A stretch of 64,000 bases of DNA from Hymenobacter sediminicola (GCF_014250515.1 NZ_CP060202.1:3593001-3657000), one strand, 5' to 3'. Positions 35,637-44,612 are shown, numbered from the stretch's first letter. The notes: generated from the sequence alone by a model not told the origin. Made by a program: numbers and translations.

Positions 35637-35754
35637 CTAATATGTTGTGGCGGCAGCCGTAACGAGGTCTTACTCCATGCTCGGCTGGCAACACTAGACT
35701 CAGCAGTACCAACCATGCGCATTCTGCAGCCTCAAAAGCCGCAGCTTCTACGTG

Positions 35755-36564
35755 CTACCCACGCTGGCGCACGGCCTCAAACGTGAGAATGGCGGTGGCG
35801 GTACTGACGTTGAGTGAGTCGATGGCGCCGCGCATGGGAATGATGATAGTCTGGTCGCAGGCCTGCATGAGCTCCGGCGTAAGGCCGTCGGCTTCGGTGC
35901 CCATCACCAGAGCGGTAGGGCCACGAAAGTCGCAGGTGGTATAGGGCACTGCCCGTTCGGTGAGGGCCGCCGCATAGGTGCGGATGCCGTGCTGCTGGCA
36001 CCAGGCCAGCAGCTCGTCGCGGGTGGTAGCAACAGTAGGCACCGTGAAAATGCAGCCGATACTGGAGCGAATGGCATTGGGATTGTAGAGGTCAGTACGC
36101 GGGTCGCAGACGATGACGGCTGTAGCCTGCGCGGCATCAGCAGTTCGCAGAATGGCGCCCAGGTTGCCCGGCTTTTCCACGGCTTCCAGCACCAGTAGCA
36201 AGGGCGCGGCCGGCAGTTCTAACCCGGCCAGCGTGTGGCGTGGCGGCTTTGCCAGGGCCAGCACCCCGTCGGAGCCTTCACGGTATGCTACTTTCTCAAA
36301 CACGGCCTTCGACACCTCGAACCACTCGGGCTGACGGCTGCCAAACAACGCCTGCAGCTCTCGTTGGCGCACCTCACCCGCTAATTCCGGGCACACAAAC
36401 AGTGCCGTGATGGGTACGCCCGCGCCATGCGCAATAGTCAGTTCACGGTGGCCTTCGATGATGGTGAGGCCCTGCTCGCGCCGCTCCGACGATTTTTGCT
36501 GAAGCTTGAGCAGATTCTTGATGCGCGGATTCTGGGGCGAGGTAATAGGATCTGGGGCGGGCAT
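35755..36564 (-). CDS. TrmH/SpoU family RNA 2'-O-methyltransferase
   Basis: SAM-dependent 2'-O-ribose methyltransferase of the knotted SPOUT fold, target RNA not known. The 269-aa protein has an N-terminal L30e-like substrate-binding part (TSPQNPRIKNLLKLQQKSSE), motif 1 EAVEKPGNLGAILRTADAA, motif 2 ALVMGTEADGLTPELM and motif 3 IIPMRGAIDSLNVSTATAIL. A -7 element lies 29 bases upstream. Confidence 0.88.
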   Translation of the reverse strand: MPAPDPITSPQNPRIKNLLKLQQKSSERREQGLTIIEGHRELTIAHGAGVPITALFVCPELAGEVRQRELQALFGSRQPEWFEVSKAVFEKVAYREGSDGVLALAKPPRHTLAGLELPAAPLLLVLEAVEKPGNLGAILRTADAAQATAVIVCDPRTDLYNPNAIRSSIGCIFTVPTVATTRDELLAWCQQHGIRTYAAALTERAVPYTTCDFRGPTALVMGTEADGLTPELMQACDQTIIIPMRGAIDSLNVSTATAILTFEAVRQRG

Positions 36565-36593
36565 ACAGGGCGTAGAACTGGAGGCGGTGGCCC

Positions 36594-36601
36594 CAAAGAT
36601 A
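36594..36601 (-). promoter_or_regulatory. -7 element of the SpoU methyltransferase gene
   Basis: TATCTTTG on the minus strand, 29 bases before the ATG at 36564; -33 is unclear. Confidence 0.45.
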
Positions 36602-36675
36602 CGCCTGCCCCTCGCAGGAATACACGCTTGTTTGAAGCCTCAACTGTTATCCTTGTAAGCGCGTAAGCGCCCACA

Positions 36676-36711
36676 CTCCCTGTTCCGCTCCCTGTTCCGC
36701 TCCCTATTCTG
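36676..36711 (+). repeat. Three tandem 12-base repeats before the kinase start
   Basis: CTCCCTGTTCCG occurs twice and is followed by CTCCCTATTCTG with two changes; the third copy ends on the base before the ATG of the kinase gene. It could be a slippage-prone leader that changes expression by copy number. Confidence 0.7.
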
Positions 36712-38232
36712 ATGCGCTTACAACTCAATACCAAGATTCTGCTCGGGTTTATTATTGCTCTGGCGGTGCTGCTGCTTACGTCGCTGCTTGCCTACCGCAG
36801 CATTCAACAGCTTGCGTTTTACACCCGCCAGGTAGAGCACACGTATCAGGTATTACAGTATACGTCGCAGTTGCGCACCAAAGTGCGCGATGCCCAAACG
36901 GCCGTGCGGGGCTATTTGCTGCTGGCTGATACCACCCGGCTGGCGGAGTACAGAACTAATCTGGAAGGAACCAGCCACGATTTCGACTCGCTGCAGCTGC
37001 TCACCCGCGACAACCCAGTGCAGCAGGACCGCCTGGATACGCTGCGCCAGCTGGTAGCGCATGAGAAGCAGGTGCTGCAAAAATGGAGCCTCGTACGCCC
37101 TACGCCCTATGCGGCCCGTGACCTGTTGCTGGCCGACCAGACGACGCTAGAGAAGCTACGGAAAGTAGTCAGTGATATTACCGCCACCGAAACCGTGCTG
37201 TTGCGGGAGCGAAGCCTGAATCAGGATTTCTATGAGAATACCACGCCCATTGCTATTGTGGGGTCGGCGGTGCTGGCCATCCTGATTGTGCTATGGCTGT
37301 TCTCAAAGATTACGCGGGAGCTGCAGGCCAACGAACGGCTGCAGCAGGAGCTAGCCCAGGTGAACCAAGACACGGCGCGTCGTATCACCATCATTGAGCA
37401 ACTGGCCGAACGAGTGGTGCAGGGCGACTATAGCGTCAAAATCAGCAGCGGCGCGCAGCAGGACAGCCTCGGCAACCTAGCCACGTCGCTCAACCACATG
37501 ACCCAGACCCTGGAAGAAACCTTCGCGGCCCTGCAAAACCGCAACAAGGAGTTGGATCAGTTTGCCTATGTAGCTTCCCACGACCTGAAAGCCCCCGTAC
37601 GCGGCGTCCTGACCGTATTGAAATGGATTGAAGATGAGCTGCCCCATGAGCTCAGCACCCAGATGCGCCAGTACCTGGACATGATGAAGGGCCGCCTGAT
37701 CCGCCTCGAAGACCTCATCAATGGCATCTTGGCCTACGCCCGTGTGGGGCGTACTGAACAGAAGCTGGAAGAAGTGCGGGTGGAGCAGCTGGTGCGGGAA
37801 GTAGCCGAGCTGGTGGTGCCGCCGGCCTTCCACGTGGAAATTCCGACTACGATGCCCACTTTCGTGACAGACCGCCTTAGCCTGCAGCAGGTGTTCACGA
37901 ACCTGATGAGCAACGCCGCCAAATACCACGACAAAGCCACCGGCACCATCACGGTTAGCTGCCAGGATATCGGCCGCTGCTACGAGTTTCGGGTGCAGGA
38001 CGATGGGCCGGGCATTGCGCCGGAGTACCACGAGAAAATCTTCCTCATCTTTCAGACGCTGCGCGACCGGAACACCGCCGAAAGCACCGGCATCGGCCTC
38101 AGCATCGTCAAGAAGATAATTGATGAGAAGAAAGGCAGCATCCACGTAGATTCGGCGGCTGGCCAGGGTGCGGCATTCGTCTTCACCTGGCCTAAAGCGG
38201 CTGTGCCGGAGCTGCCCGCCGCTACGTTGTAG
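36712..38232 (+). CDS. CHASE3-HAMP sensor histidine kinase
   Basis: A 506-aa membrane kinase. Helix 1 (about residues 9-27), a periplasmic four-helix CHASE3 domain (to about 175, with LRTKVRDAQTAVRGYLLLAD), helix 2 (about 180-197), HAMP (about 200-262), then a HisKA domain with His290 in FAYVASHDLKAPVRGV and a HATPase domain (NLMSNAAKYHD, DDGPGIAPEY, STGIGLSIVKKI). The ligand is unknown. A receiver-only protein is encoded 64 bases downstream and is the likely partner. Confidence 0.9.
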   Translation: MRLQLNTKILLGFIIALAVLLLTSLLAYRSIQQLAFYTRQVEHTYQVLQYTSQLRTKVRDAQTAVRGYLLLADTTRLAEYRTNLEGTSHDFDSLQLLTRDNPVQQDRLDTLRQLVAHEKQVLQKWSLVRPTPYAARDLLLADQTTLEKLRKVVSDITATETVLLRERSLNQDFYENTTPIAIVGSAVLAILIVLWLFSKITRELQANERLQQELAQVNQDTARRITIIEQLAERVVQGDYSVKISSGAQQDSLGNLATSLNHMTQTLEETFAALQNRNKELDQFAYVASHDLKAPVRGVLTVLKWIEDELPHELSTQMRQYLDMMKGRLIRLEDLINGILAYARVGRTEQKLEEVRVEQLVREVAELVVPPAFHVEIPTTMPTFVTDRLSLQQVFTNLMSNAAKYHDKATGTITVSCQDIGRCYEFRVQDDGPGIAPEYHEKIFLIFQTLRDRNTAESTGIGLSIVKKIIDEKKGSIHVDSAAGQGAAFVFTWPKAAVPELPAATL

Positions 38233-38296
38233 CCCAGTTCGGCCGCAGCAGGGCCGCACAATGTGTATCTTTCCACCTCACTTATTGTTCCCGCTT

Positions 38297-38707
38297 ATGC
38301 GCTCTGTATTGCTTGTTGAAGACGATTTTTTTGACACGATGACGGTGAAGAAGTCGTTTGAGAAATTCAGTGTGCAGCACCAGCTGTATTCCGCTTTCAA
38401 TGGCTTGGAAGCGCTGGACCTGCTGCGCGGCCAGAACGGCGCAGAAGCCATCCGGCCGCTGCCTGAAGTGATTCTGCTGGACCTGAACATGCCCAAGATG
38501 AACGGGCACGAGTTTCTGGCCGAAATCCGCAAAGACCCCGAACTGGCCGACATTCCGGTGTTCATCATCACCACTTCTGCCATGGACGTAGACCGGCTGA
38601 ATGCCCAGAACCTGGGCGTGAGCGGCTACATCATCAAGCCCCTGGACTTCGAAACCAGCCCCGACATGGTAGACAGCATGAGCCTGCTGGAGAAGCTGCT
38701 GAAATAG
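38297..38707 (+). CDS. Stand-alone response regulator receiver
   Basis: A 136-aa CheY-like receiver without output domain, of the Rcp1 type often paired with phytochrome-like kinases. The acidic pair is in LLVEDDFFD, the phospho-acceptor is Asp62 in ILLDLNMPKMNG, and the conserved Lys is Lys114 in GYIIKPLDF. The start MRSVLLVEDD at 38297 is the family start. TATCTTTC at 38266-38273 could be its own weak -7 element. The output must come from protein contacts or phosphorelay. Confidence 0.88.
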   Translation: MRSVLLVEDDFFDTMTVKKSFEKFSVQHQLYSAFNGLEALDLLRGQNGAEAIRPLPEVILLDLNMPKMNGHEFLAEIRKDPELADIPVFIITTSAMDVDRLNAQNLGVSGYIIKPLDFETSPDMVDSMSLLEKLLK

Positions 38708-38828
38708 CGCTGCCAGCCGGCTGCCCGGGAACTAACTGTTGGCTGATTTATTTTGTGCTGCTGGCTGGCTATGCTTTTTTAGGTCGCTAGCGTTAGCTGC
38801 ACTTCTACTCCCTGTATTCCCTCTCCCG

Positions 38829-39746
38829 ATGCTAGTAAACCGCTCTGTTTTGTTGCTGACGGCCAGCCTCAGCGTGGCACTGCCGGCCGCTACCCAGGCC
38901 CAGGACGCGCCCCGGCAGCTCAGCACCCTGCCCACCCCTACCCCCGCCGACACGGCCCGCCGCGCCGCGCCTCGGCAGCTGGCCGCCCCGCCCGTAGTAC
39001 CCGATTCGGTGCGCCGCCAGCAACAGCAGCGCGCTACGCTGCCGCCCGCCAACACCACCCGCTATGCCGTGGGCCTCAAAAACGGCCAGGTGTATAAGGG
39101 CTACGACGTGCTGATGAAACAGCCATTCATCGGGCGGCCCTACCTGCTGGTGGATGAACAGCGCTTCGAGCTGGACCAGGTGCGCTACTACGAGGACGAA
39201 ACCGGCTTCTATGTGCGTACCACGCTGCCCGGCCGCTCGGCCCGCGAAACCACGCTGCGCCGCGACAAAGTAGGCCGCATCAGCCTCTACTCCATCACGA
39301 GCACGCAATACGCCGGCAACGGCATGGGCGGGTTTGGGCCGTACGGCGGCTACGGGCGCTACGGCGGCTTTGGGGGCTACCCCTATGGCGGCTACGGCGG
39401 CCCGATGTACCGCACCACCAAAACCGAGTATTTCAGCAAAGACAACGGCCCCATCGAGGACCTGAACCTGCGCAACCTCTCCTTGGCTACCGCCGACAAC
39501 CCCACGGCCACCAATCTGCTGCTGCAGGCCCGCCAGTACCAGACCTACACCACCGTCAGCTACGTGGCGGCCGGGGGCCTGCTGGTGGCCGGGCTGGTGT
39601 CGTCGCTGAATCCCAATAGCAGCGGCCCTTCCATTTCGCCGCTCGTGTATGCCAGCCTGCCGTTTCTGATGGTGCCGCTGGTGCTGGGCGGCAAAAGCCA
39701 GAACAACGTCCGGCAGGCCATCAGCCTCTACAACCGCGGGCAATAG
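38829..39746 (+). CDS. Hypothetical exported protein with Gly/Tyr-rich stretch
   Basis: A 305-aa protein. It has a signal peptide (MLVNRSVLLLTASLSVALPA, then ATQAQ), a Pro/Ala/Arg-rich linker (about 25-75), and a globular part with YAVGLKNGQVYKGYDVLMKQ. A repetitive GGYGRYGGFGGYPYGGYGG segment follows at about 165-190, then two hydrophobic segments near the C-terminus (VAAGGLLVAGLVSSL and PLVYASLPFLMVPLVLGG). Unknown family; probably envelope-located. Confidence 0.6.
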   Translation: MLVNRSVLLLTASLSVALPAATQAQDAPRQLSTLPTPTPADTARRAAPRQLAAPPVVPDSVRRQQQQRATLPPANTTRYAVGLKNGQVYKGYDVLMKQPFIGRPYLLVDEQRFELDQVRYYEDETGFYVRTTLPGRSARETTLRRDKVGRISLYSITSTQYAGNGMGGFGPYGGYGRYGGFGGYPYGGYGGPMYRTTKTEYFSKDNGPIEDLNLRNLSLATADNPTATNLLLQARQYQTYTTVSYVAAGGLLVAGLVSSLNPNSSGPSISPLVYASLPFLMVPLVLGGKSQNNVRQAISLYNRGQ

Positions 39747-39981
39747 CTGTAATAGCAGAGTGAGCGGAACAACAGTTGATGTGACTGCGGGTACTGCCCT
39801 GCCACTCCTGCTGACGTTGAAGACAGCCCGCCAGCAGGAGGAAATTTCCAGTACGTTTCACTATTGTATCAGAAAGATCCTATATTAATGCAGCCTTTCG
39901 CTACCGCTCAATCCCTGTAAGCGCAGGTTTTCGGCTGCAGTTCTTCGGCGGAGCTAGTTTCAATCTTTTAATTTTCTATTT

Positions 39982-40584
39982 ATGCGCACTCTTTTGCTTT
40001 CGGCAGCAAGCTTAGCTCTGTTGTGCCTGAGTTCCTGCGGCTCCAGCGGCTCCGAGCCTACCCCCGACCCGTATGACACGGTTTCGCGTACCGATGAGTT
40101 CGTCAGCGCCAAGGTTGATGGCCAGTTCTACGACTGCACCGCCAAATTTCAGTTCGCTGGTGCGAACGACACACTCTACAATGGCTATCAGAACTTTAGT
40201 GTGGCCAATACTATGCAGCTGCGGCAGGTCGATATTTTCCGCATGGAGAATACCGGCGGAAACTGCCGTCGTTTCACGGTGATGATCAACGGCCTCGACC
40301 TCGACGCCGCGACTCTGCCACTGGAGCTCACGACAAGTAATCTGCCGGTAATTTCCTCCGTTACATTCTCCGACTATACCCCTAGCCAGCTACCGAACCA
40401 AAACCCGGACCCCAACGTGTACGTGGCCTCTACCGCTGATGGCATGACGGTCAAGTTGCTAAGTAAAACCAATGATATGCTGGTCGGTACTTTCCGGGGC
40501 TCGTTTAAAAACCGGAACAACCAAACCAAGAACATTACCGAAGGACAATTCCGTATTCGGCTGCTCCGCAAGACGCGCCCGTAA
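39982..40584 (+). CDS. Hypothetical lipoprotein
   Basis: A 200-aa protein with a clear lipoprotein signal (MRTLLLSAASLALLCLSSCG, lipobox CLSSC) followed by a short Ser/Pro linker. The rest is beta-rich (FVSAKVDGQFYDCTAKFQF, GQFRIRLLRK) and resembles small Bacteroidota lipoproteins that bind or scaffold at the outer membrane. No function can be assigned. It is preceded by 235 bases without a gene, in which no promoter was recognised. Confidence 0.6.
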   Translation: MRTLLLSAASLALLCLSSCGSSGSEPTPDPYDTVSRTDEFVSAKVDGQFYDCTAKFQFAGANDTLYNGYQNFSVANTMQLRQVDIFRMENTGGNCRRFTVMINGLDLDAATLPLELTTSNLPVISSVTFSDYTPSQLPNQNPDPNVYVASTADGMTVKLLSKTNDMLVGTFRGSFKNRNNQTKNITEGQFRIRLLRKTRP

Positions 40585-40605
40585 TTCCGGCCGATACAGC
40601 TGCTT

Positions 40606-40640
40606 AAAGGCGCGGTTTCTACCCAGGAACCGCGCTTTTT
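40606..40640 (+). terminator. Terminator after the lipoprotein gene
   Basis: AAAGGCGCGGTTTC pairs with GGAACCGCGCTTT with one bulge, followed by T. 21 bases past the stop. Confidence 0.85.
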
Positions 40641-40709
40641 GGTAGATATAGCCTTAGCATGCCCAACACGGAGGTTACCCATCTGATCCTGTGAACAGGC
40701 TTTTGGCCG

Positions 40710-41492
40710 GTGCAACACTCTGCTATTAACCTGCGCTTCCGCTGCTTCGTAAGCAGCGAAGTGAAACCCTCTCTGTTCCCCGCCTCTGCTCCCGCCGACT
40801 TCGAAGCCCGCCACCAAAAGCCGCTGCTGGTACACGCGCGCCTGTGCGCCGAGTACGGCGCGCCATTTCCGTTTTTTAGCACCAAAGACCCGCTCAGTGA
40901 GTTAATCAGCGCGCTGCTCTCGCACCGCACCCGCAACCAGGACTCGCACCGCGCCTACCAGCAGCTGCGGACCCGCTTTCCGGATTGGGAACAAGTGCGC
41001 GACGCCCCTACGGAGCAGGTGCAGGAAGCCATCAGCGCGTGCACCTGGCCCGAGCAGAAAGCGCCCCGCCTGCAGGCCGTGCTGCGCGAAATAACGGAGC
41101 GCTGTGCCGGCCCCTGCAACCTGCTGTTTCTGGCCGATATGCCTATAGCAGAAGCACGATCTTGGCTGGAAACCATTTCGGGCGTGGGACCCAAAACCAG
41201 CGCGGCGGTGCTGCTCTTCAGCACGCTGCGCATTCCGGCTATGCCCGTGGATAGCCACCATCACCGCGTGGCGCAGCGGCTGGGCCTCATTGGGCCGAAG
41301 GTGGGCGAGGCAGCAGCGCACAAATTGCTAGAAGCATTGCTGCCGCCCGGTTGGGATGCTCAGCAGGTCTACGACCACCACGAGGCTTTCATGTTTCATG
41401 GCCAGAAATGCTGCTACTTCCATACGCCCGCCTGTGGCCGCTGCGTCGTGCTCGACCAATGCCCATTTGGGCAGGCGAGGGTGCAGGCTTGA
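40710..41492 (+). CDS. Endonuclease III-like DNA glycosylase
   Basis: Base-excision repair enzyme of the HhH-GPD family with a 4Fe-4S cluster. The hairpin and catalytic Lys are in ISGVGPKTSAAVLL, and the catalytic Asp is in MPVDSHHHRVAQRL, so both glycosylase and lyase activity are plausible. The cluster ligands fit C-X6-C-X2-C-X5-C exactly (CYFHTPACGRC, then VVLDQC). The annotated start gives 260 aa; a GTG at 40760 (VKPSLFPASAP) would remove the first 17 residues, which look unlike coding sequence. It is more distant from classical Nth than usual (ALLSHRTRNQDSH). Confidence 0.85.
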   Translation: MQHSAINLRFRCFVSSEVKPSLFPASAPADFEARHQKPLLVHARLCAEYGAPFPFFSTKDPLSELISALLSHRTRNQDSHRAYQQLRTRFPDWEQVRDAPTEQVQEAISACTWPEQKAPRLQAVLREITERCAGPCNLLFLADMPIAEARSWLETISGVGPKTSAAVLLFSTLRIPAMPVDSHHHRVAQRLGLIGPKVGEAAAHKLLEALLPPGWDAQQVYDHHEAFMFHGQKCCYFHTPACGRCVVLDQCPFGQARVQA

Positions 41493-41630
41493 GGTGATGG
41501 GGTAAATGGTGATAGGTAACTCGTGACAGGTCTTGTTATCACTTACCCCATCACCTATTACCTCTATCTTGTCACCTGTCACCATTTACCTCATCACCCC
41601 ATCACCATTTACCCCATCACTTCATCACCA
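41493..41630. repeat. Degenerate CATCACC-type repeats
   Basis: About 140 bases made of variants of ATCACCCCATCACCATTTAC on the plus strand, preceded by their inverted forms (GGTGATGGGGTAAATGGTGA). The two halves can fold on each other. Unit length is irregular, so it is neither a CRISPR array nor a clean tandem repeat. It immediately precedes a small membrane gene. Confidence 0.65.
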
Positions 41631-41634
41631 AACA

Positions 41635-41835
41635 ATGAAACCAACCTACGGCGTACCCGCTCTGCTTTCCTTTTTTATTCCCGGCCTGGGGCAGCTCATC
41701 AAAGGTCAGATTCTGAAGGCCTTCCTGATCTGGGCAGTGGGCGGCGTACTCGGCTTTTTGCTGGCCTGGACCATCGTAGTGCCCTTTGTTATCTGGGCCT
41801 GGAACGTGTATGACGCCTACAACGACCCGGCCTAG
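41635..41835 (+). CDS. Small TM2-like membrane protein
   Basis: A 66-aa protein with two helices and a short turn, starting MKPTYGVPALLSFFIPGLGQ, then LIKGQILKAFLIWAVGG and ending WAWNVYDAYNDPA. The PGLGQ and K-A-F patterns are those of TM2/DUF-type small membrane proteins of unknown role. The start at 41635 is just after the repeat region. The next gene starts 2 bases after its stop. Confidence 0.7.
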   Translation: MKPTYGVPALLSFFIPGLGQLIKGQILKAFLIWAVGGVLGFLLAWTIVVPFVIWAWNVYDAYNDPA

Positions 41836-41837
41836 CT

Positions 41838-42110
41838 GTGGCCGTATTGCACCTCAAAGCCAAGCCTAATGCCCGCCAGAATGCCCTGCAGGTAGCCTCT
41901 GATGGCACCATAACCGTGCGCCTACACGCGCCGGCGCAGGATGGCAAGGCTAATGCCTGTCTGCTGGCCTACCTGGCCGAGGTGTTTCAGCTGCCCAAAT
42001 CCCATCTTACGCTGCTTAGCGGCCACACTGCGCCATTTAAGAAAGTAGAGCTGGCCGGTATTTCGGAGGAGCAACTGCGGGTGGCGCTGGCTCCTTTCGT
42101 GGCCTCCTAA
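41838..42110 (+). CDS. DUF167 (YggU family) protein
   Basis: A 90-aa protein with the family core KPNARQNALQVASDGTITVR, LHAPAQDGKANACLLAYLAE and SHLTLLSGHTAPFKKVELAG. Function unknown. It uses a GTG start 2 bases after the stop of the preceding small membrane gene, which suggests translational coupling. Confidence 0.85.
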   Translation: MAVLHLKAKPNARQNALQVASDGTITVRLHAPAQDGKANACLLAYLAEVFQLPKSHLTLLSGHTAPFKKVELAGISEEQLRVALAPFVAS

Positions 42111-42133
42111 AACAGGCCCTTTTCTGTATACTA

Positions 42134-42928
42134 ATGACTTTTCCTACTTGGGCGCAAGCCGGATTCTGGGGCCTAGTTTCGGGTTCTGCCTTGCTGCTGG
42201 GTGCGGCCATCGGCTACTATGCCAAGGTGCCGCAGCGGCTTATTGCGGCTGTTATGGCATTCGGTAGTGGTGTCCTGATTTCGACCCTCTCGCTGGAGCT
42301 AATGGAAGAAGCCTACCACAAAGGCGGTTTTACGGCCACGGCGCTGGGGTTTGTGGGTGGTGCAGCGGCTTTCACACTGGCCAACTGGATGCTGGCCCGG
42401 CATGGTGCCAAGCACCGCAAACGCTCGGGCCACCACCAAAGCCAAGAGCGAAACGCCGTACAGCAGGGCCAGACCGAAGGCAACGAGGCCGGCGACGACA
42501 ATGGGCTGGCCTTGGCCATCGGGGCACTGTTGGATGGCATTCCAGAAAGCATTGTAATTGGACTGAGCATGCTGGCCGGCGGAGCCGTGAGCATGGTAGC
42601 AGTAGTGGCCATTTTCCTTTCCAATCTACCCGAAGGCCTATCCAGCGCCTCTGGTATGCGCAAGGCGGGGCGGCCGGCGCACTATGTGCTGCTGCTCTGG
42701 GCCGGCATTGCACTGGTTTCGGGCGCGGCGTCGCTGCTGGGCTACACGGTATTCAGCCACTTCTCCAACGAGGTAGTGGCCGCGACTATGGCCGTATCGG
42801 CGGGTGCGGTACTGGCCATGATTGCCGATACCATGATTCCGGAGGCCTTCGAAGTGGCGCACAACTTCACGGGGCTGATTACGGTGTTGGGCTTTCTGGT
42901 TTCCTTCTTTTTGAGCAAAATGGGGTAA
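42134..42928 (+). CDS. ZIP family metal transporter
   Basis: A 264-aa inner-membrane protein with about eight helices. Metal-binding motifs: GALLDGIPESIVIGLSM in one helix and AIFLSNLPEGLSSASGM in the next. A His-rich cytoplasmic loop (KHRKRSGHHQSQERN) separates helices 3 and 4. Zinc or other divalent cation uptake is likely. A bidirectional terminator separates it from amtB. Confidence 0.86.
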   Translation: MTFPTWAQAGFWGLVSGSALLLGAAIGYYAKVPQRLIAAVMAFGSGVLISTLSLELMEEAYHKGGFTATALGFVGGAAAFTLANWMLARHGAKHRKRSGHHQSQERNAVQQGQTEGNEAGDDNGLALAIGALLDGIPESIVIGLSMLAGGAVSMVAVVAIFLSNLPEGLSSASGMRKAGRPAHYVLLLWAGIALVSGAASLLGYTVFSHFSNEVVAATMAVSAGAVLAMIADTMIPEAFEVAHNFTGLITVLGFLVSFFLSKMG

Positions 42929-42950
42929 AACACACCTACCCTTTAAACAT

Positions 42951-42986
42951 GAAAAAGCCGTCAGATTCCCCCCTGACGGCTTTTTC
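42951..42986. terminator. Bidirectional terminator between ZIP transporter and amtB
   Basis: GAAAAAGCCGTCAG pairs perfectly with CTGACGGCTTTTTC around 8 bases. Serves both convergent genes. Confidence 0.92.
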
Positions 42987-43055
42987 TCTCCCCTTCCCCC
43001 CAAACGCATCCAGAGCAGTGCCAGATTTGCAGAAATGGTGCTGCCCGAATGGTAC

Positions 43056-44435
43056 CTAGGCGTTTTCCTCCACCAGTTCGCGGCGGTAGGTACGCTCAAA
43101 TTCTTCATCTACATGGTAGGTGGACTCTTCGTGCTGGCTCAGATCGAGGCCCAGTTCTTCTTCCTGCAGCTTCACCCGCAGCCCGAACACGCGGTCCGTC
43201 AGCTTCAGCAGCAGCCACGAGCCTACAAATGAGTAGCTCACCACAATCAGCAGACCCAGCACGTGGTAGCCGAACACGGTGGCCGTGCCATGAATCAGAC
43301 CGACTTTATCGGCGAAGACACCCGTGAGCAGCATGCCCACGATGCCACCCAGCCCGTGGCAAGGAAACACGTCCAGCGTATCATCAATGGTAGTACGGTT
43401 GTTTTTCCAGTGCACTGCTCCATAGCTGATCAGTGACGAAATAACGCCGATAAACACGCTGTGCCCATACTGCACGAAGCCCGCGGCCGGCGTAATAGCC
43501 ACCAGACCGACCACCGCCCCGATGCAGGCGCCCAGCGCGGTAGGTTTGCCACCGTGCACTGTTTCTACTAGCAGCCAAGCCGTGAGAGCCGCCCCCGAAG
43601 CCAGCGTGGTATTCACGAAAGCCAACGCTGCTACGTCGTTGGCTCCCAAAGAAGAACCGGCATTGAAACCAAACCAGCCAAACCACAACAAACCGGTACC
43701 AAGCAGCACGAAAGGCACATTGGGCGTAGAAAACACCGTTTTGCGCACGTGAGTTGACCGCCGGCCCAGTACCATAGCCCCAGCCAGCGCGGCAATACCT
43801 GCCGAAATATGCACGACCGTGCCGCCGGCAAAGTCAAGTACGCCCCATTTGCGCAGGAAGCCTTCAGGGTGCCAGGTCCAGTGAGCCAGCGGGCTATAGA
43901 TGAACAGGCTGAACAGCACCATAAACGCCAGATAGCCTTTGAAACGGACCCGTTCGGCAAAGGAACCCGTGATCAGAGCCGGCGTGATAACGGCGAATTT
44001 TAGTTGGAATGCGAAGTAAAGCACAAATGGAATACTGGCCGCAAACGCCGGATTGGGCGCTGTGCCCACGTTGCGCAGCATGGCAAACGTGAGGGGGTTG
44101 CCAATCAGTCCGTGCCAGGAGTCACCGTAGGCCAGGGAGAAACCCACGAAGTAGAATACCAGCGTAATCACGCCCATAGCCACGAAGCTCTGCAGCATCG
44201 TGCTGATAACGTTCTTGGGCCGGACCATACCACCATAGAAGAACGACAGACCCGGCGTCATGATGAGCACAAAGGCGGTGGCGGTAAGCATCCAGGCCAC
44301 GTCGGCCGCGTTAAGCGAGCCGGCCTCGGCTGCAGGGTGTGGAACTTCTATAAAAGCTGCAACGCAAGCCAGCACCACCACTGACACCAGGGTGAACATG
44401 CTCAGGCTAGTGAGCTTGTTGGCAGGATAGGTCAT
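43056..44435 (-). CDS. amtB: Ammonium transporter
   Basis: Trimeric ammonia channel, about 459 aa and 11-12 helices. Family blocks: MTPGLSFFYGGMVRPKNVIS, FAGGTVVHISAGIAALAGA, GTGLLWFGWFGFNAGSSL and FPCHGLGGIVGMLLTGVFA. The start MTYPANKLTSLSMF at 44435 gives a cleavable-looking N-terminal helix; ATGs at 44441 and 44471 are in frame. The C-terminal tail (VKLQEEELGLDLSQHEESTY) is longer and more acidic than in E. coli. No PII (glnK) gene is adjacent. Confidence 0.93.
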   Translation of the reverse strand: MTYPANKLTSLSMFTLVSVVVLACVAAFIEVPHPAAEAGSLNAADVAWMLTATAFVLIMTPGLSFFYGGMVRPKNVISTMLQSFVAMGVITLVFYFVGFSLAYGDSWHGLIGNPLTFAMLRNVGTAPNPAFAASIPFVLYFAFQLKFAVITPALITGSFAERVRFKGYLAFMVLFSLFIYSPLAHWTWHPEGFLRKWGVLDFAGGTVVHISAGIAALAGAMVLGRRSTHVRKTVFSTPNVPFVLLGTGLLWFGWFGFNAGSSLGANDVAALAFVNTTLASGAALTAWLLVETVHGGKPTALGACIGAVVGLVAITPAAGFVQYGHSVFIGVISSLISYGAVHWKNNRTTIDDTLDVFPCHGLGGIVGMLLTGVFADKVGLIHGTATVFGYHVLGLLIVVSYSFVGSWLLLKLTDRVFGLRVKLQEEELGLDLSQHEESTYHVDEEFERTYRRELVEENA

Positions 44436-44612
44436 CGGCATAGAGCAGCAGGGTATTGATTTCAATACCAAAGTAAAAATAAAATGAATAGATAAGTTAA
44501 TGTTACCCTAATTTTTTAGGCCACTTCATCAAAAAAACGATAATTCATAAGCAAACTACTTCCGTTTATACAGCTCTATAGCAAACAACACCTTTTTTCT
44601 GTACAAACGCAG

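Noticed and set aside
41493..41630. Possible CRISPR array
   Set aside because: Repeat units are irregular, mutually inverted and not separated by unique spacers of constant length; no cas gene nearby.
44436..44612. Sigma-54 type promoter for amtB
   Set aside because: No TGGCAC-N5-TTGC pattern on the proper strand. A TACTTTG at 44469-44475 is one base short of TAnnTTTG and unconvincing.
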